From Alisma plantago-aquatica (taxonomy: Eukaryota > Streptophyta > Magnoliopsida > Alismatales > Alismataceae): DNA of 64,000 nucleotides. Where the stretch lies: the NCBI GenBank assembly GCA_963693085.1, contig OY856412.1, positions 1,412,908,394 to 1,412,972,393 of the forward strand, in the 5' to 3' direction. Positions within the stretch are counted from its first letter, which is position 1, and the number at the start of each line of letters is the position of its first letter. Shown here one piece after another: positions 1-12,100 of this stretch. The translations under genes and the position numbers were made by a program. The notes beneath the pieces were generated by a model. That model saw nothing but the letters and a program-made list of their open reading frames with translations, was not told the origin of the DNA and did no database searches.

Positions 1-962
1 TGAGAAGAAGGAATACACATGACTTACATCACTTTAATGATGTCCAGGTGACTAGGTTATGAAACTGAAAACCAGAACTACCTTAAAGACCTCAGTATAA
101 AAGGTAAGTGGGCCATATATTCTGAATTTTGTTATTATTATGATTCAACCTTCACATTCCTATAAAGTAACTTAGAGATTAAGTTACTCTTAGACATTTA
201 GTATTACATGTTTTCTTTGTATCCAATGATTCAAGAAGTAACAACATTTTATTGAAATTGAGTTATCTTGTCAGTATATCATATTTCAAATATTTGATAA
301 ATATGTTACTTTCAAATACTTAGTATTTCTAAATTCAATTCAGTTTATTTTTTCAAAATTTTAAAGCCAGATGTCATATATATAATATTAGGATTAAATT
401 AAGTCATCCTATTAAAAATAACTTCAAATTAAGATTTATCCAATCAATAAGAATATCAAATTTCTCATTCCAATTTGGATACATTTTGAATTAGAGAGCA
501 GAGATACATATTCAAAGGTAATAGATTCAGATTATGAGATAAAAATTAAGAAGAAAGTTAGTAAGATGACTGTAGAACATTAATTATATAAATTATCATA
601 GAAGTCCTCACCAGAGAGTCTCAGGATGATTCAAAAGACATTGTGCATGTGATGGAGGATACATTGTGCCATCAGAGGATGTTTTGCACTATAGAGGTCA
701 CTCAATGTCAATAGAGGGCACATTACACCAAAAAAGGGTGTGTTGCACCTTAAATGACACTTCAGTGTCATAAAGGAGGACTCACTGTATAAAGGTGGCC
801 ATAAACTGCTTAAAAGTCATAAATAACGGATACCTTAATTCAAAAATAGTGCATAACTTTTACTTTTTAGTTCATCCTTTCAGTTATCAACTTTGGCTTT
901 CTAGTATAGTATATTTATATTTATCTTATTAGAAGTTCAATGCCACTTACTCTAATTATAGT
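1..962 (+). repeat. 5' LTR of a LARD-like element, first part
   Basis: Non-coding AT-rich sequence that aligns by eye from base 1 with 16355-17250, for example around the shared stretch 'aggtaagtgggcc'. It continues after the inserted Tekay element at 12943-13287, and that continuation aligns with 23281-23631. The two copies behave like the LTR pair of one older retrotransposon. The left end is cut by the window edge, so the outer LTR boundary and its target duplication cannot be seen. Confidence 0.55.
958..962. repeat. Left target-site duplication of the Tekay element (ATAGT)
   Basis: ATAGT directly precedes the 5' LTR and is repeated directly after the 3' LTR at 12938-12942. The related copy at 23281-23290 (tgtagtattc) shows the same site without insertion, which confirms the boundaries. 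Confidence 0.93.
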
Positions 963-3900
963 TGTAAGGACCCTGACCTTCATTTAGGGTTTACCCTGTT
1001 TGCTTTGCTTAACCTTGATGCCTTGGTGCTTGCTAATCACCTTTAGTGGTGATTAGAGTTTGGTTGTGCTTTGTTGAGAGTTGAAGGGGCTACTTGCAAA
1101 TAACCCAAGTCTAGGGTTTTGTGAGCAAGTTTGTCACCTTGAGAAGTGTTCCTCTCTCTGCTTCCTCTAGGGTAGAGAGGAAGGTTTGGGCTTGTTGCTT
1201 GAGTTCTTTTGGGCTTGGTTGAGCTTGTTGGGCCTTGAGGTGCATTGCTTTGGTTTGGTTGAGCCTTGTATCGGCCTAGAGGAGAGTGTATCGACCAAGG
1301 AGGAAGTGTGTCATCCATGGTGCTGGTGGTGTGTCGCCCTAGAGCCTTGACCAAGCTTTGACCACGTTTGTGTCACCACTAGTGGATACTTGGTACATAC
1401 CTTGGACATGTGTATAGAGCTTGCTAGAGTGGTGGCTCGTGCACTAGGACAAGTGTCCCTAGGTAGGCGACACCTTGCTTGGTTCCACCTTGTTTTCTCC
1501 TCCCTTTCCTTCTATATAGGCGGTTCCCTTCTTTTGCTAGGAGTTCCTTTGGTTCCTTTGGTCCTCTTCCACCTTGGTGTGCACGACACACTCTTCTTCT
1601 TTGCAAGTGTTGTCCGATATCCCTTGGAGAAGCAAGCTTGTTGGCCGATATCCTTGGTGTCTTCTTCTTCCTTGCTTGGTGGTGCTTGGAGCTAGGAGCT
1701 TGGAGCTTGCTTGAGGCGGGTTACATAACTTCTAACCCTAACCACATTATCTCTTTCTATGATCTTGTTTACATGTTAGTAGCTTAGTACCTTGCTTTAG
1801 TATCCATGTTAGCCGATCCTTAGGATTTAGGGTTCCTTGGTAAGCAATACTCCTTTCTCCCCTTGGTCTAGAGGAGTGAGTTTGAGTTCCTAGTGGCATG
1901 AGCAACACCCTTCATTCATAGTCGATTGAGGTGAGCTTGTGTTCTAGTTGCTTAAGCAACACTCTCCTCTCACCATGGGCTAGAAGGGTGAGCTTGGTTT
2001 TGGTGGTGGTTGATGTGCAAGACCCCTCTTTCTTAGTTAATTGAGGTGAGCCATCTTCCTAGGGTTTTGAGTGCCTTTGTGTTGAGGTAGAAGATGACTT
2101 TATGAGTGGTACCTTGGTTGTTGTGGGCATGGGGAGGTGCTGCCCGACAACCCTCTTAACCTCTTGGGCGATAGGCCTATTGTGGCAGATGATATCTTTT
2201 GTTCTTGTGACGGGCGTCATGCTTCTATCTTATCCTGTGACGGCTGTTAGGCCTTGGTCCAGTGGGTTGCACGATACATGGATGAGTTACCTCCCTTGGT
2301 CGTTATCTTTTTTGGGTTGACCTGGCCGATAGCTGCCTTGTGACGGGCGTTGCTGGGCAAGCTTGAGACGGGCGCCACATGCCTGATAGATGGCTTTGTA
2401 TCGGCCGATAACACCCTGTTGTGACGAGCGTTGCCCGATATGCTGAAGTGCCCGACACCCCTAACGCGCACAGTGTTGCGCTGCTGCACGCTGGTTGCCT
2501 TGGTGGCAACACAGCGTTGTGTGTTGGCCGTTAGGTGATGAGCTTTGGGTGAGGGCAGGTTACATGACACAACCTCTCATGAGGGTTCCTAGTACTTGTA
2601 GTAAGGGTTTTATGTATCATGAAAAGCAGACTAGTTGTTTATGTCGATGGTGACTCCTCGCTTATTGAATGGTGATGGTAATGGAAATGGTAACGTTTGT
2701 CCTTTATATATATCATGACTATATGCATGAAGTGATCACCTTGATTATCGATATAATGATAAGAACAATAATGAGCATGTAATGAGGATTGCTTAAGGAT
2801 GTGCCCTATACATGTGATCATAAGATGAGGCATGATTAAAAAAAGATATAATCATTAATGTCACTTGTGTTGATAAAGCACTTAATCCTAAATATCACCC
2901 TGTGTTGATAATAGGAGTTTTCCTGGTAATTATTGAATAATGCTAACCATGCAGGTGATGCATAGCTAAATAAAAGGTTATGAGGAATGAATATATGAGA
3001 ACAATGAGATAACAGGTACATTATGAATGCTATTCCATGATGATGATGATGTAAGCCCTGAGAGGCAGTGGCAATATATGATAAGGGATTGAGATCCCAT
3101 GGTTTGTGATGACCCTTATGATGGATCTAGATGATTGGCAAGAAGCCAAGTGATAACATGTGATGTTGGATCCTTGTGTTGGATCAGTATGATGTGAATT
3201 GTAGTAAAAGCAAATGTTGAGTTTTATATTGTTTACTTTTGTTATAATTGCATGTTATACAACTTGGTTGAGTCTTGCAATCCATATAAAAGATACTAAT
3301 TAATCACAGTGAAATATATCATGTAGTTTCCCTGGCCATAGATCCATCATCGTCAGGAATTGGTGATGGTGAAACGGGTTCTCCTGCGGGTTAACCCGGA
3401 GCGCATATTGTTGAGTATGCGAGGTTTCTCCTAGCCTAAAGTGAGGATGTGAGAGTGCAACTTCGGTTGTAGACTCCAGGGTGCGGATTCAGGCCCGTAG
3501 CCCAATTGTGATAAAGAGCATGGTGAACAGACCCATGGCTCAGGATATGTGATACAAGGAGCATGAATGCGTTCATGGCTCAGAGCACGGTGAACAGGCT
3601 CGTGGCTCAGTTTCACTAGCACCGAAACCTATACTGAGGTGGGCTAGGCAGAGGGTAGCCTGACCCTGTGGCTAAGACCACTTCAGCATGAGACTGCGGT
3701 CTTGCATGTGTTGTACTCATGCACTGACCATGAGGCGGAGAGGTCGTGGAGTCTGGCTCTTCCATTGACCTTGTATGTACCCGGCTTGGGTTTCGCAACC
3801 GAAGGTTGTATTTGAGCGGTATGCCTCACTTCCTCATGGCATAATAATATGTAATTCAGCCGAATAGCACTATTGCTTAAGACAAACACGAAACATTGGT

Positions 3901-4678
3901 TGAGGCCTTGTTTGTGTAGTTACTCGCATCATATCTTGCAGTTGGTTATATGTTCCTCATATGTAGTAGGACTTATATATTTTGTCTTGTTAATCATATT
4001 CCACAAAGTAATACTTGAGTACATCTGGTAAGCATGCTAAAGTATGGACAACTCTATTCTATAACTGCTCTTGTTATACTTTTTATCAGTTAGCTGCTTT
4101 ATATATATGTACCTGAGGTTTTGTAGTTTTGGCGGGGAGTTATGTTTCTCACTGGGATAATGTTCAATTGTCTCACCCCTCTGGTTTACACCCTTTTAGG
4201 TGGTCGAGCTAGGCGTGGTGGTGGTCGCGGATCTGCGGCCGAGCAGCAAGAAGAGCAGTAGAAGGCAAGCATTGGATATGCTGCTGTTTTGGATGTTTTG
4301 TAGTAGAGTCTAGAGTCATCCCTGTACTCTCAGGTTCTTGGTGGTGTTTGGACGTTGTTTCACGATGTACAACTATAGATGTTTTGTATACCCTGCTGCT
4401 GGCCGGATGTGGGTCTTTATATATGTATAAACAGGTGATGAACTCTTGTGGCGACAAGACAGCTGTTGCTCTAAGCTGTGAACATATATCAAGGCTTGTA
4501 TATACATAACCTATTTTCTTACAGGATGTGGACTGGAATGTAATAATTCCTCAGTTTACCATCTTTCTGCAAACAGTTTTAATTAACCTATGTTTTTGAT
4601 GATCTGTGGTTATGGTGATTTCCGCACGTTTTCGTGTAACACCTCGCTGTTTGTGTGATAGCAGGATGTGTTGCCACA
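963..4678 (+). repeat. 5' LTR of the Tekay element
   Basis: It starts TGTAAGGACC and ends TTGCCACA, length 3716. It matches 9181-12937 along its whole length. Short open frames inside it recur in the other LTR but are not conserved as proteins. A GC-rich part (about 2090-2540) repeats GACGGGCG-like and GCCGATA-like words. A TATA-rich stretch near 4100-4112 is a possible core promoter, but I cannot fix the transcription start. Confidence 0.93.
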
Positions 4679-4683
4679 ATTTT

Positions 4684-4695
4684 TGGTATCAGAGC
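4684..4695 (+). other. Primer-binding site (initiator tRNA-Met type)
   Basis: TGGTATCAGAGC lies five bases after the end of the 5' LTR. It is the standard complement to the 3' end of initiator tRNA-Met used by many plant gypsy elements. Confidence 0.92.
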
Positions 4696-4803
4696 TCTAT
4701 GTTCGCTGAGTCTACAGGGATTTAGGACTAGGTTGAGTCTGTTCTTATGAGTTTTCCAGATTTTCTCACAATTATCTTCTGCCTCAATAGAAGAAAAACC
4801 AAG

Positions 4804-6009
4804 ATGTCTGGAAACCATGAAGAACATGCTGATGAGCACAGTGATGCTGCATCAGTCGATGGAGCTTTTGAGCAAGCACATGGAGATTGGGTGTCTGAGG
4901 TCCCCCAACCTAACCCAGCCATTCTTGAACACCCTGCCTATCAACAGCTTATGGCACAGGTGATGTCTATGATGAATCTCATGGTTGAACGATTACCAGT
5001 GCCTCCTCCGTGAGCACAGGATCCCCATGGAGAAGCATCGGGTATTGGGAAGACCTTTGAGCGGCTTCGTCGAGTCAGAGCTTCGAATTATGTTGGAACG
5101 GCTGATCCAGCAGATGCAGATCTATGGCTAACAAGTCTTGAGAAGGATTTCCAGATCCTCGACATCCCCGAAGCAGACTAAGTAAAGCACACTGTCTACC
5201 TTCTGAAAGGTAGTGCTGGTCACTAGTGGACCATCGAGGAAGAGAAGCGGCCTGGTGAGGTGATCTGTTGGGAAGTTTTCCGACGCGAGTTCGTCACCAA
5301 ATACTTCCCGAAGACGTATCTGGATGAGAAGATCAGTCAGTTTGAGTGCTTGCGACAAGGAACGATGAACATCACCAAGTACGAAGCCAAGTTCATGGAT
5401 CTGTTGAGGTTTTGTCCTCACATGGCAGCGACAGATGAGGAACGAATCAGACGTTTCGAGAAGGGTTTGAGCTCTGAGTTGACAACACCTGTATCTACAT
5501 TGGAGAATCGAGAGCGGTTTGCTACATTTTTGGAGTCCGTCCGGAGAATCGAAAGTTCAGTAAGGGAGAAGAGAGAGTCTATGGCTAAGAAGAGACCTGC
5601 TCAGTTTCAGGGCCAGAGGTCTGGTGGATTCAAGAAGCCAAGGGTTGCAGCACCGTCAGTGATGAGAGGTTCTGGTGGACCGTCTCAGTGGTCTCCAAGT
5701 AAAGGAAGAGGTTATGTTTCTTCACCATCTAAGGCACAAAGTACAACTTCCGTGGCAGTGACAAGGCCATCTAGGCCACAGGTTGACAATAGAGCATGCC
5801 ATATGTGTGGGGAGATAGGGCATTGGAGGTTCAATTGCCCAAATAGAGATGTTGAAGTGACACAGTAGTCGAGGCAGAATCAACAAGGATCGGATAGATA
5901 GTAGCCTAGTGGTAGCAGAGGATGAGTACGTGGTTCAGCATCTCAAGCTGGATCGTCTGCTCAAGGGAGCATAGGATGTGGACAGCAAGCAACGACTCGA
6001 TTCTATGCT
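4804..6009 (+). pseudogene. gag: Gag of the Tekay element, broken by nonsense codons
   Basis: Capsid/nucleocapsid part of the Gag-Pol frame. I take the start at ATG 4804 (MSGNHEEHADEHSD), although the frame is open from 4747. A retrotransposon-gag domain follows (about 5080-5560, with the conserved stretch FRREFVTKYFP). Then comes a basic linker and a perfect CCHC zinc knuckle, CHMCGEIGHWRFNC, at 5797-5838, which would bind packaged RNA. Stops in this frame lie at 5011, 5179, 5224, 5866, 5899, 5902 and 5923; no frameshift is needed. The stop at 5224 falls where a conserved tryptophan is expected. The frame runs straight on into the protease. Confidence 0.9.
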
Positions 6010-6513
6010 ATGATTCAGCCGGAGGCGATAGTCAACCCGCGAGTGGTGACAGGTCAGATGGAGTTATTTCATTCTGATATGTCTTCTTCTTGCTTTATAT
6101 ATGTTCTGGTTGACCCGGGTGCTACACACTCTTTTATCGCCTATAGTATGCTTGAAAACTATCGTTTACCTGTTAGTCGTAAGAAGGATAGCTTGTTGTT
6201 AGAAACCCCTCTTGATGGTTCCTCATTGCTTTGAGAAGAGTGTCCATCTTGTGTCTTATCTTTCTCGGGACACAGCATTCAAGTGGATCTTATAACACTT
6301 GATATGCATGGTTTCGATGTAATCCTTGGGATGGATACCTTAGAAAAGTATAAGGTGGTTTAGTACTGTGGTTCCAAGCAGGCAGTGTTTGATGATGCTG
6401 GAGAGAGATGGATCTTCCAAGGAGATAGGAAGATTCTTCTGACGTGTCTGGTATCAGCTATGGTGGCAGAGAAGTTTCTAAAATAGGGTTGTGAGGCATT
6501 CTTAGCTCACATA
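6010..6513 (+). pseudogene. Retropepsin-like aspartic protease of the Tekay element
   Basis: Same frame as Gag. The active-site motif reads VLVDPGATHSF at about 6106-6138. The usual serine of the D-S-G motif is proline, as I recall in some plant gypsy proteases. A hydrophobic segment typical of the second half of the fold (GFDVILGMD) lies at about 6313-6339. It would process the Gag-Pol polyprotein. Stops at 6232, 6361 and 6484 break it. The downstream stretch leads directly into the RT linker. Confidence 0.82.
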
Positions 6514-7899
6514 GTGGATACCATTGTGGCTACCAAGGAGAAAGGTCCTAGTCTCGAAGAGGTGTCAATTGTCCAGGAGTTCACAGAAGTGTTTCCTGAA
6601 GAGTTCCCTGGCGTTCCTCCACCCCGAGAAATTGATTTCGAGATCAATCTGGTGCCAGGAACGCAGCCAGTTGCACAAACACCGTATAGGATGGCTCTAG
6701 TGGAGATGGCAGAGCTTAAGAAGCAGTTGCAAGAGTTGCTGGACAAAGGTTTCATCCGACCGAGTAGGTCGCCTTGGGGCTCTCCCGTGTTGTTCGTCAA
6801 GAAGAAGGATGGTTCGATGCCGTTGTATATAGACTACCGTCAGTTGAACAAGGTCACAATCAAGAACAAGTACCCGTTGCTGAGGATAGATGATTTGTTC
6901 GGTCAGTTGCGTGGTGCCACAGTATTCTCCAAGATCAATCTACGGTCTGGATATCATCAGTTGAGGATTAAGGCAGAAGACATACCAAAGTGAGCTTTTC
7001 GGACGAGGTATGGCCACTTTGAGTTTGTGGTTATGCTGTTTGGGGTAACCAATGCACCTACTACTTTTATGGACCTGATGAACAGAGTGTTCCGTCCGTT
7101 TCTAGATCAGTTTGTTGTAGTCTTTATAGATGACATCTTGATCTATAGTCGGGACAGGCAAGAGCATGAGCAACATCTTCATCGAACATTGACTCTTCTT
7201 TGCCAACATCAGTTGTATGCCAAGTTCAGTAAGTGTGAGTTCTGGTTGGAAGAAGTGACTTTCTTGGGTCATGTAATATCTGCTGAAGGAGTCAAAGTAG
7301 ACCCGAGGAAGGTGGAATCTGTTGCTGAATGGGAACAGCCGAAGACGCCGACAAAAGTTCGTAGTTTTCTGGGTTTAGTAGGATACTACCGAAGGTTTAT
7401 CAAGGACTTTAGTACGATTGCGCTACCAATGACAAAGTTGACCTAAAAGGACGTACCGTTTGTCTGGGATGATCGATGTCAGCAAGCTTTCCAGAGTTTG
7501 AAGGAGAAGTTGACCAGCGCTCCAGTGTTAATCCTGCCAGAGCCTGGGAAGGGCTATGTTGTTTTCTATGATGCTTCCAAGAAAGGATTAGGTTGTGTGC
7601 TGATGCAGGATGATCACGTGGTTTCTTTTGCTTTGCGATAGCTTAAGAAACATGAGGAGAACTATCCGACTCATGACTTGGAGCTGGCAGCAGTGGTTCA
7701 TGCATTAAAGATTTGGAGACACTATCAGTATGAGGAAGTGTGTCAAATCTTTATGGATCATAAGAATCTGAAGTACATCTTTTCGCAACATGAGTTGAAC
7801 ATGCGACAGTGCCGATGGATGGAGTTGATCAACGATTACGATTGCACCATCGAGTATCATCCTGGTAAGGAAAATGTGGTAGCTGATGCGCTTAGCTGA
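6514..7899 (+). pseudogene. pol: Reverse transcriptase and RNase H of the Tekay element
   Basis: RT domain from about 6600 ([17 protein letters not shown]). Visible motifs are [22 protein letters not shown], a DYRQLN motif and the catalytic FIDDIL motif (7120-7137). [16 protein letters not shown] follows. The RNase H begins near 7550 (VVFYDASKKGLGCVL), continues with [15 protein letters not shown], and ends with [14 protein letters not shown] at about 7855-7896. All of this is in one frame. Stops lie at 6991, 7444, 7639 and 7897. The catalytic aspartates of RT and the first RNase H aspartate are still present, so loss of function comes from the stops. Confidence 0.92.
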
Positions 7900-9168
7900 A
7901 AGTCTTCATCTTCTTCAAGGAAGGCACAGTTGAATTCCCTGGTACGCCATAGGCGGGATATGTTTGTTTCTTTGCGGAAGATGAATGTGCAGATGGAGGT
8001 TTCCTCGTTAACTAGACTTTTAGCACAGATGCAAGTCAAGCCTATGTTGAGACAGTAGATCAAAGATGCACATTAGACATATTATGTGGTACAGTTGATC
8101 AGATTAGAGTTCGGCAGCGAAAGGCGTGATGGATTTCATGAGTCCGAGGATGGGTTAGTTTGCTATCGTAATAGGATGGTGGTTCCAGATGTTGATGATC
8201 TGAGGAAGCTTGTGCTCGAGGAAGCACACACGTCGATGTATGCTATGCATCCAGGTGTCACCAAGATGTATCATAGTCTGAAGGACTTATATTGGTGGCC
8301 CGGCTTGAAGAAAGATGTAGCTGAGTTCATCGCTAAGTGTGTAGTGTGTCAGCAAGTCAAGGCTGAACATCAGAAGCCGGCGGGTACGTTGCAACCTTTG
8401 CCGATACCGTAGTGGAAATGGGATCATATAACCATGGATTTCGTAGTTGGTCTACCCAGGACAACTAGTAATCATGATTCCATTTGGGTAATCGTTGACA
8501 GATTGACGAAGTCTGCATATTTCCTACCGGTAAAGACAATGTATACAACAGAGAAACTTACTCGAGTGTATGTGGATGAGATAGTACATTTGCATGGAGT
8601 ACCAACAACTATAGTTTCTGACAGAGGTCCTCAGTTCACAAGTCGTTTCTGGGAACAGTTGAAAGCGGTACAGGACAGGCAAAAGTCTTATGCAAACAAT
8701 CGTCGACGACCTTTGGAATTCCAGGTAGGAGACAAAGTGTATCTTAAAGTCTCACCATGGAAAGGTGTGCTGAGGTTTGGCCAGAAGGGTAAGTTAGCAC
8801 CCAGGTTTATGGGGCCTTACCCAGTCATAGCTCGAGTTGGTAAGGTAGCCTATGAGATAAAGTTGCCTCCAGAGTTGCACCGGTTACATCCAGTGTTCCA
8901 TGTCAGTATGCTGAAGAAAAGTCATCCGGATTCAGGAACAGTGATACAGCCAATGGAGGTTGAGCTTGATGAAGATGTGACCTACGAGGAAGGTCTTGTG
9001 GCGATCCTTGACAGAAGGGTTAAGAAGCTGAAGAGGAAGGACCTGGTTCTTGTGAAGGTTCTTTGGCATCATCGCGACCTTGAGGGAGCCACATGGGAGC
9101 TTGAGGAAGAGATGAGGAGGAGGTATCCCTCACTTTTCTCTTCAGATTTCGGGGACGAAATCCTTTGA
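7900..9168 (+). pseudogene. Integrase and chromodomain of the Tekay element, internally deleted
   Basis: The HHCC zinc-binding region is at about 8245-8370 (HPGVTKMYHSL ... CVVCQQ). The catalytic core starts [10 protein letters not shown] at 8434 and keeps the first aspartate ([13 protein letters not shown]) and the second ([13 protein letters not shown]). The text then jumps near 8655-8672 from FWEQLKA to [23 protein letters not shown], which belongs to the C-terminal domain. The usual roughly 100 residues in between, including the catalytic glutamate, are missing, and the reading frame is kept. The C-terminus ([19 protein letters not shown]) is a chromodomain that would steer insertion to chromatin. 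Stops at 8056, 8074 and 8410. Confidence 0.9.
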
Positions 9169-9174
9169 AGGGGG
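9167..9174 (+). other. Polypurine tract of the Tekay element
   Basis: GAAGGGGG lies just before the 3' LTR, separated by TTAGTT. It overlaps the end of the pol stop codon. It would prime plus-strand synthesis. Confidence 0.75.
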
Positions 9175-9180
9175 TTAGTT

Positions 9181-12100
9181 TGTAAGGACCCTAACCTTCG
9201 TTTAGGTTTAACCCTGTTTTCTTTGCTTAACCTTGATGCCTTGGTGCTTGCTAATCACCTTTAGTGGTGATTAGGGTTTGGTTGTGCTTTGTTGAGAGTT
9301 GAAGGGGCTACTTGCAAATAACCCAAGTCTAGGGTTTTGTGAGCAAGTTTGTCACCTTGAGAGGTGTTCCTCTCTCTCTGCTTCCTCTAGGGTAGAGAGG
9401 AAGGTTTGGGCTTGTTGCTTGAGTTCTTTTGGGCTTGGTTGAGATTTTTGGGCCTTGAGGTGCCTTGCTTTGGTTTGGTTGAGCCTTGTATCGGCCTAGA
9501 GGAGACTGTATCGGCCAAGGAGGAAGTGTGTCACCCATGGGGATGGGGTGTGTCGCCCATGGTGCTGGTGGTGTGTCGCCCTAGAGCCTTGACCAAGCTT
9601 TGACCACGTTTGTGTCACCACTAGTGGACACTTGGTACATACCTTGGACATGTGTACAAAGCTTTCTAGAGCGGTGGCTCGTGCACTAGGACAAATGTCC
9701 CTAGGTAGGCGACACCTTGCTTGGTTCCACCTTGTTTTCTCCTCCCTTTCCTTCTATATAGGCGGTTCCCTTCTTTTGCTAGGAGTTCCTTTGGTTCCTT
9801 TGTTCCTCTTCCACCTTGGTGTACACGACACACTCTTCTTCTTTACAAGTGTTGGCCGATATCTCTTGGAGAAGCAAGCTTGGTGGCTGATATCCTTGGT
9901 GTCTCCTTCTTCCTTTCTTGGTGGTGCTTGGAGCTAGGAGCTTGGAGCTTGCTTGAGGCGGGTTACATAACTTCTAACCCTAACCACATTATCTCTTTCT
10001 ATGATCTTGTTTACATGTTAGTAGCTTAGTACCTTGCTTTAGTATCCATGTTAGCCAATCCTTAGGATTTAGGGTTCCTTGGTAAGCAATACTCCTTTCT
10101 CCCCTTGGTCTAGAGGAGTGAGCTTGAGTTCCTAGTGGCATGAGAAACACCCCTCATTCTTAGCCGATTGAGGTGAGCTTGTGTTCTAGTTTCTTAAGAA
10201 ACACTCTCCTCTCACCATGGGCTAGAAGGGTGAGCTTGGTTTTGGTGGTGGTTGATGTGCAAGACCCCTCTTTCTTAGTTGATTGAGGTGAGCCATCTTC
10301 CTAGGGTTCTGGGTGCCTTTGTGTTGAGGTAGAAGATGACTTTGTGAGTGGTACCTTGGTTGTTGTGGGCATGGGGAGGTGCTGCCTAACAACCCTCTTA
10401 ACCTCTTGAGTGATAGGCCTGTTGTGGCGGGCGATATCTTTTGTTCTTGTGATGGGAGGCATGCTTCTATCTTATCCTATGACGGCTGTTAGGCCTTGGT
10501 CCAGTGGGTTGCAGGATACATGGATGAGTTACCTCCCTTGGTCGTTATCTTTTGTGGGTTGACCTGGCCGATAGATGCCTTGTGACGGGCGTTGCTGGGC
10601 AAGCCTGAGACGGGTGCCACATGCCTCATAGATGGCTTTGTATCGGCCGATAACACCCTGTTGTGATGGGTGTTGCCCGATATGCTGAAGTGCCCGACAC
10701 CCCTAACATGCACAGTGTTGCGGTGCTGCACGCTGGTTGCCTTGGTGGCAACACAGCATTGTGTGTTGGCCATTAGGTGATGAGCTTTGGGTGAGGGCAG
10801 GTTACACGACACAACCTCTCATGAGGGTTCCTAGTACTTGTAGTAAGGGTTTTATGTATCATGAAAAGCAGACTAGTTGTTTATGTCCTTTCTTAAAATG
10901 ATGGTGACTCCTCGCTTATTGAATGGTGATGGTAATGGAAATGGTAACGTTTGTCCTTTATATCTATCATGACAATGTGCATGAAGTGATCACCTTGATT
11001 ATCGATATAATGATAAGAACAATAATGAGCATGTAATGTGGATTGCTTAAGGATGTGCCCTATACATGTGATCATAAGATGAGGCATGATTAAAAAAAAG
11101 ATATAATCATTAATGTCACTTGTGTTGATAAAGCACTTAATCCTAAATATCACCCTGTGTTGATAATAGGAGTTTTCCTGGTAATTATTGAATAATGCTA
11201 ACCATGCAGGTGATGCATAGATAAATAAAAGGCTATGAGGAATGAATATATGAGAACAATGAGATAAAAGGTACATTATGAATGATATTCCATGATGATG
11301 ATGATGTAAGCCCTGAGAGGTAGTGGCAGTATATGATAAGGGATTGAGATCCCATGGTTTGTGATGACCCTTATGATGGATCTGGATGATTGGCAAGAAG
11401 CCAAGTGATAACATGTGATGTTGGATCCTTGTGTTGGATCAGTATGATGTGAATTGTAGTAAAAGCAAATGTTGAGTTTTATATTGTTTACTTTTGTTAT
11501 AATTGCATGTTATACAACTCGGTTGAATCTTGCAATCCATAAAAAAGATACTAATTAATCACAGTGAAATATATCATGTAGTTGCCCTGGCCATAGATCC
11601 ATCATCGTCAGGAATTGGTGATGGTGAAATGGGTTCTCCTGCGGGTTAACCCGGAGCGCATATTGTTGAGTATGCGAGGTTTCTCCTAGCCTAAAGTGAG
11701 GAGGTGAGAGTGCAACTTTGGTTGTAGACTCTAGGGTGTGGATTCAGGCCCGTAGCCCAATTGTGATAAAGAGCATGGTGAACATGCCCATGGCTCTGGA
11801 TATGTGATACGAGGAGCATGAATGCGTTCATGGCTCAGAGCACGGTGAACAGGCCCGTGGCTCAGTTTTACTAGCACCGAGACCTGTACCGAGGCGGGCT
11901 AAGCAGAGGGTAGCCTGACCCTGTGGCTAAGACCACTTCAGCATGAGACTGCGGTCCTGCTTGTGTTGTACTCATTCACTGACCATGAGGCGAAGAGGTC
12001 GTGGAGTCCGGCTCTTCAATTGACCTTATATGGCACCGGCTTGGGTTTCGCAACCAAAGGTTGGATTTGAGCGGTATGACTCACTTCCTCAGGGCATAAT

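Noticed and set aside
1390..1787. Overlapping frames of about 100 codons, repeated near 9632-10029
   Set aside because: Present twice only because the LTR is present twice; substitutions show no codon constraint.
10893..11414. 173-codon minus-strand open frame in the 3' LTR
   Set aside because: The same region of the 5' LTR is open only in separate pieces; no protein motif. It is a chance frame in an LTR.
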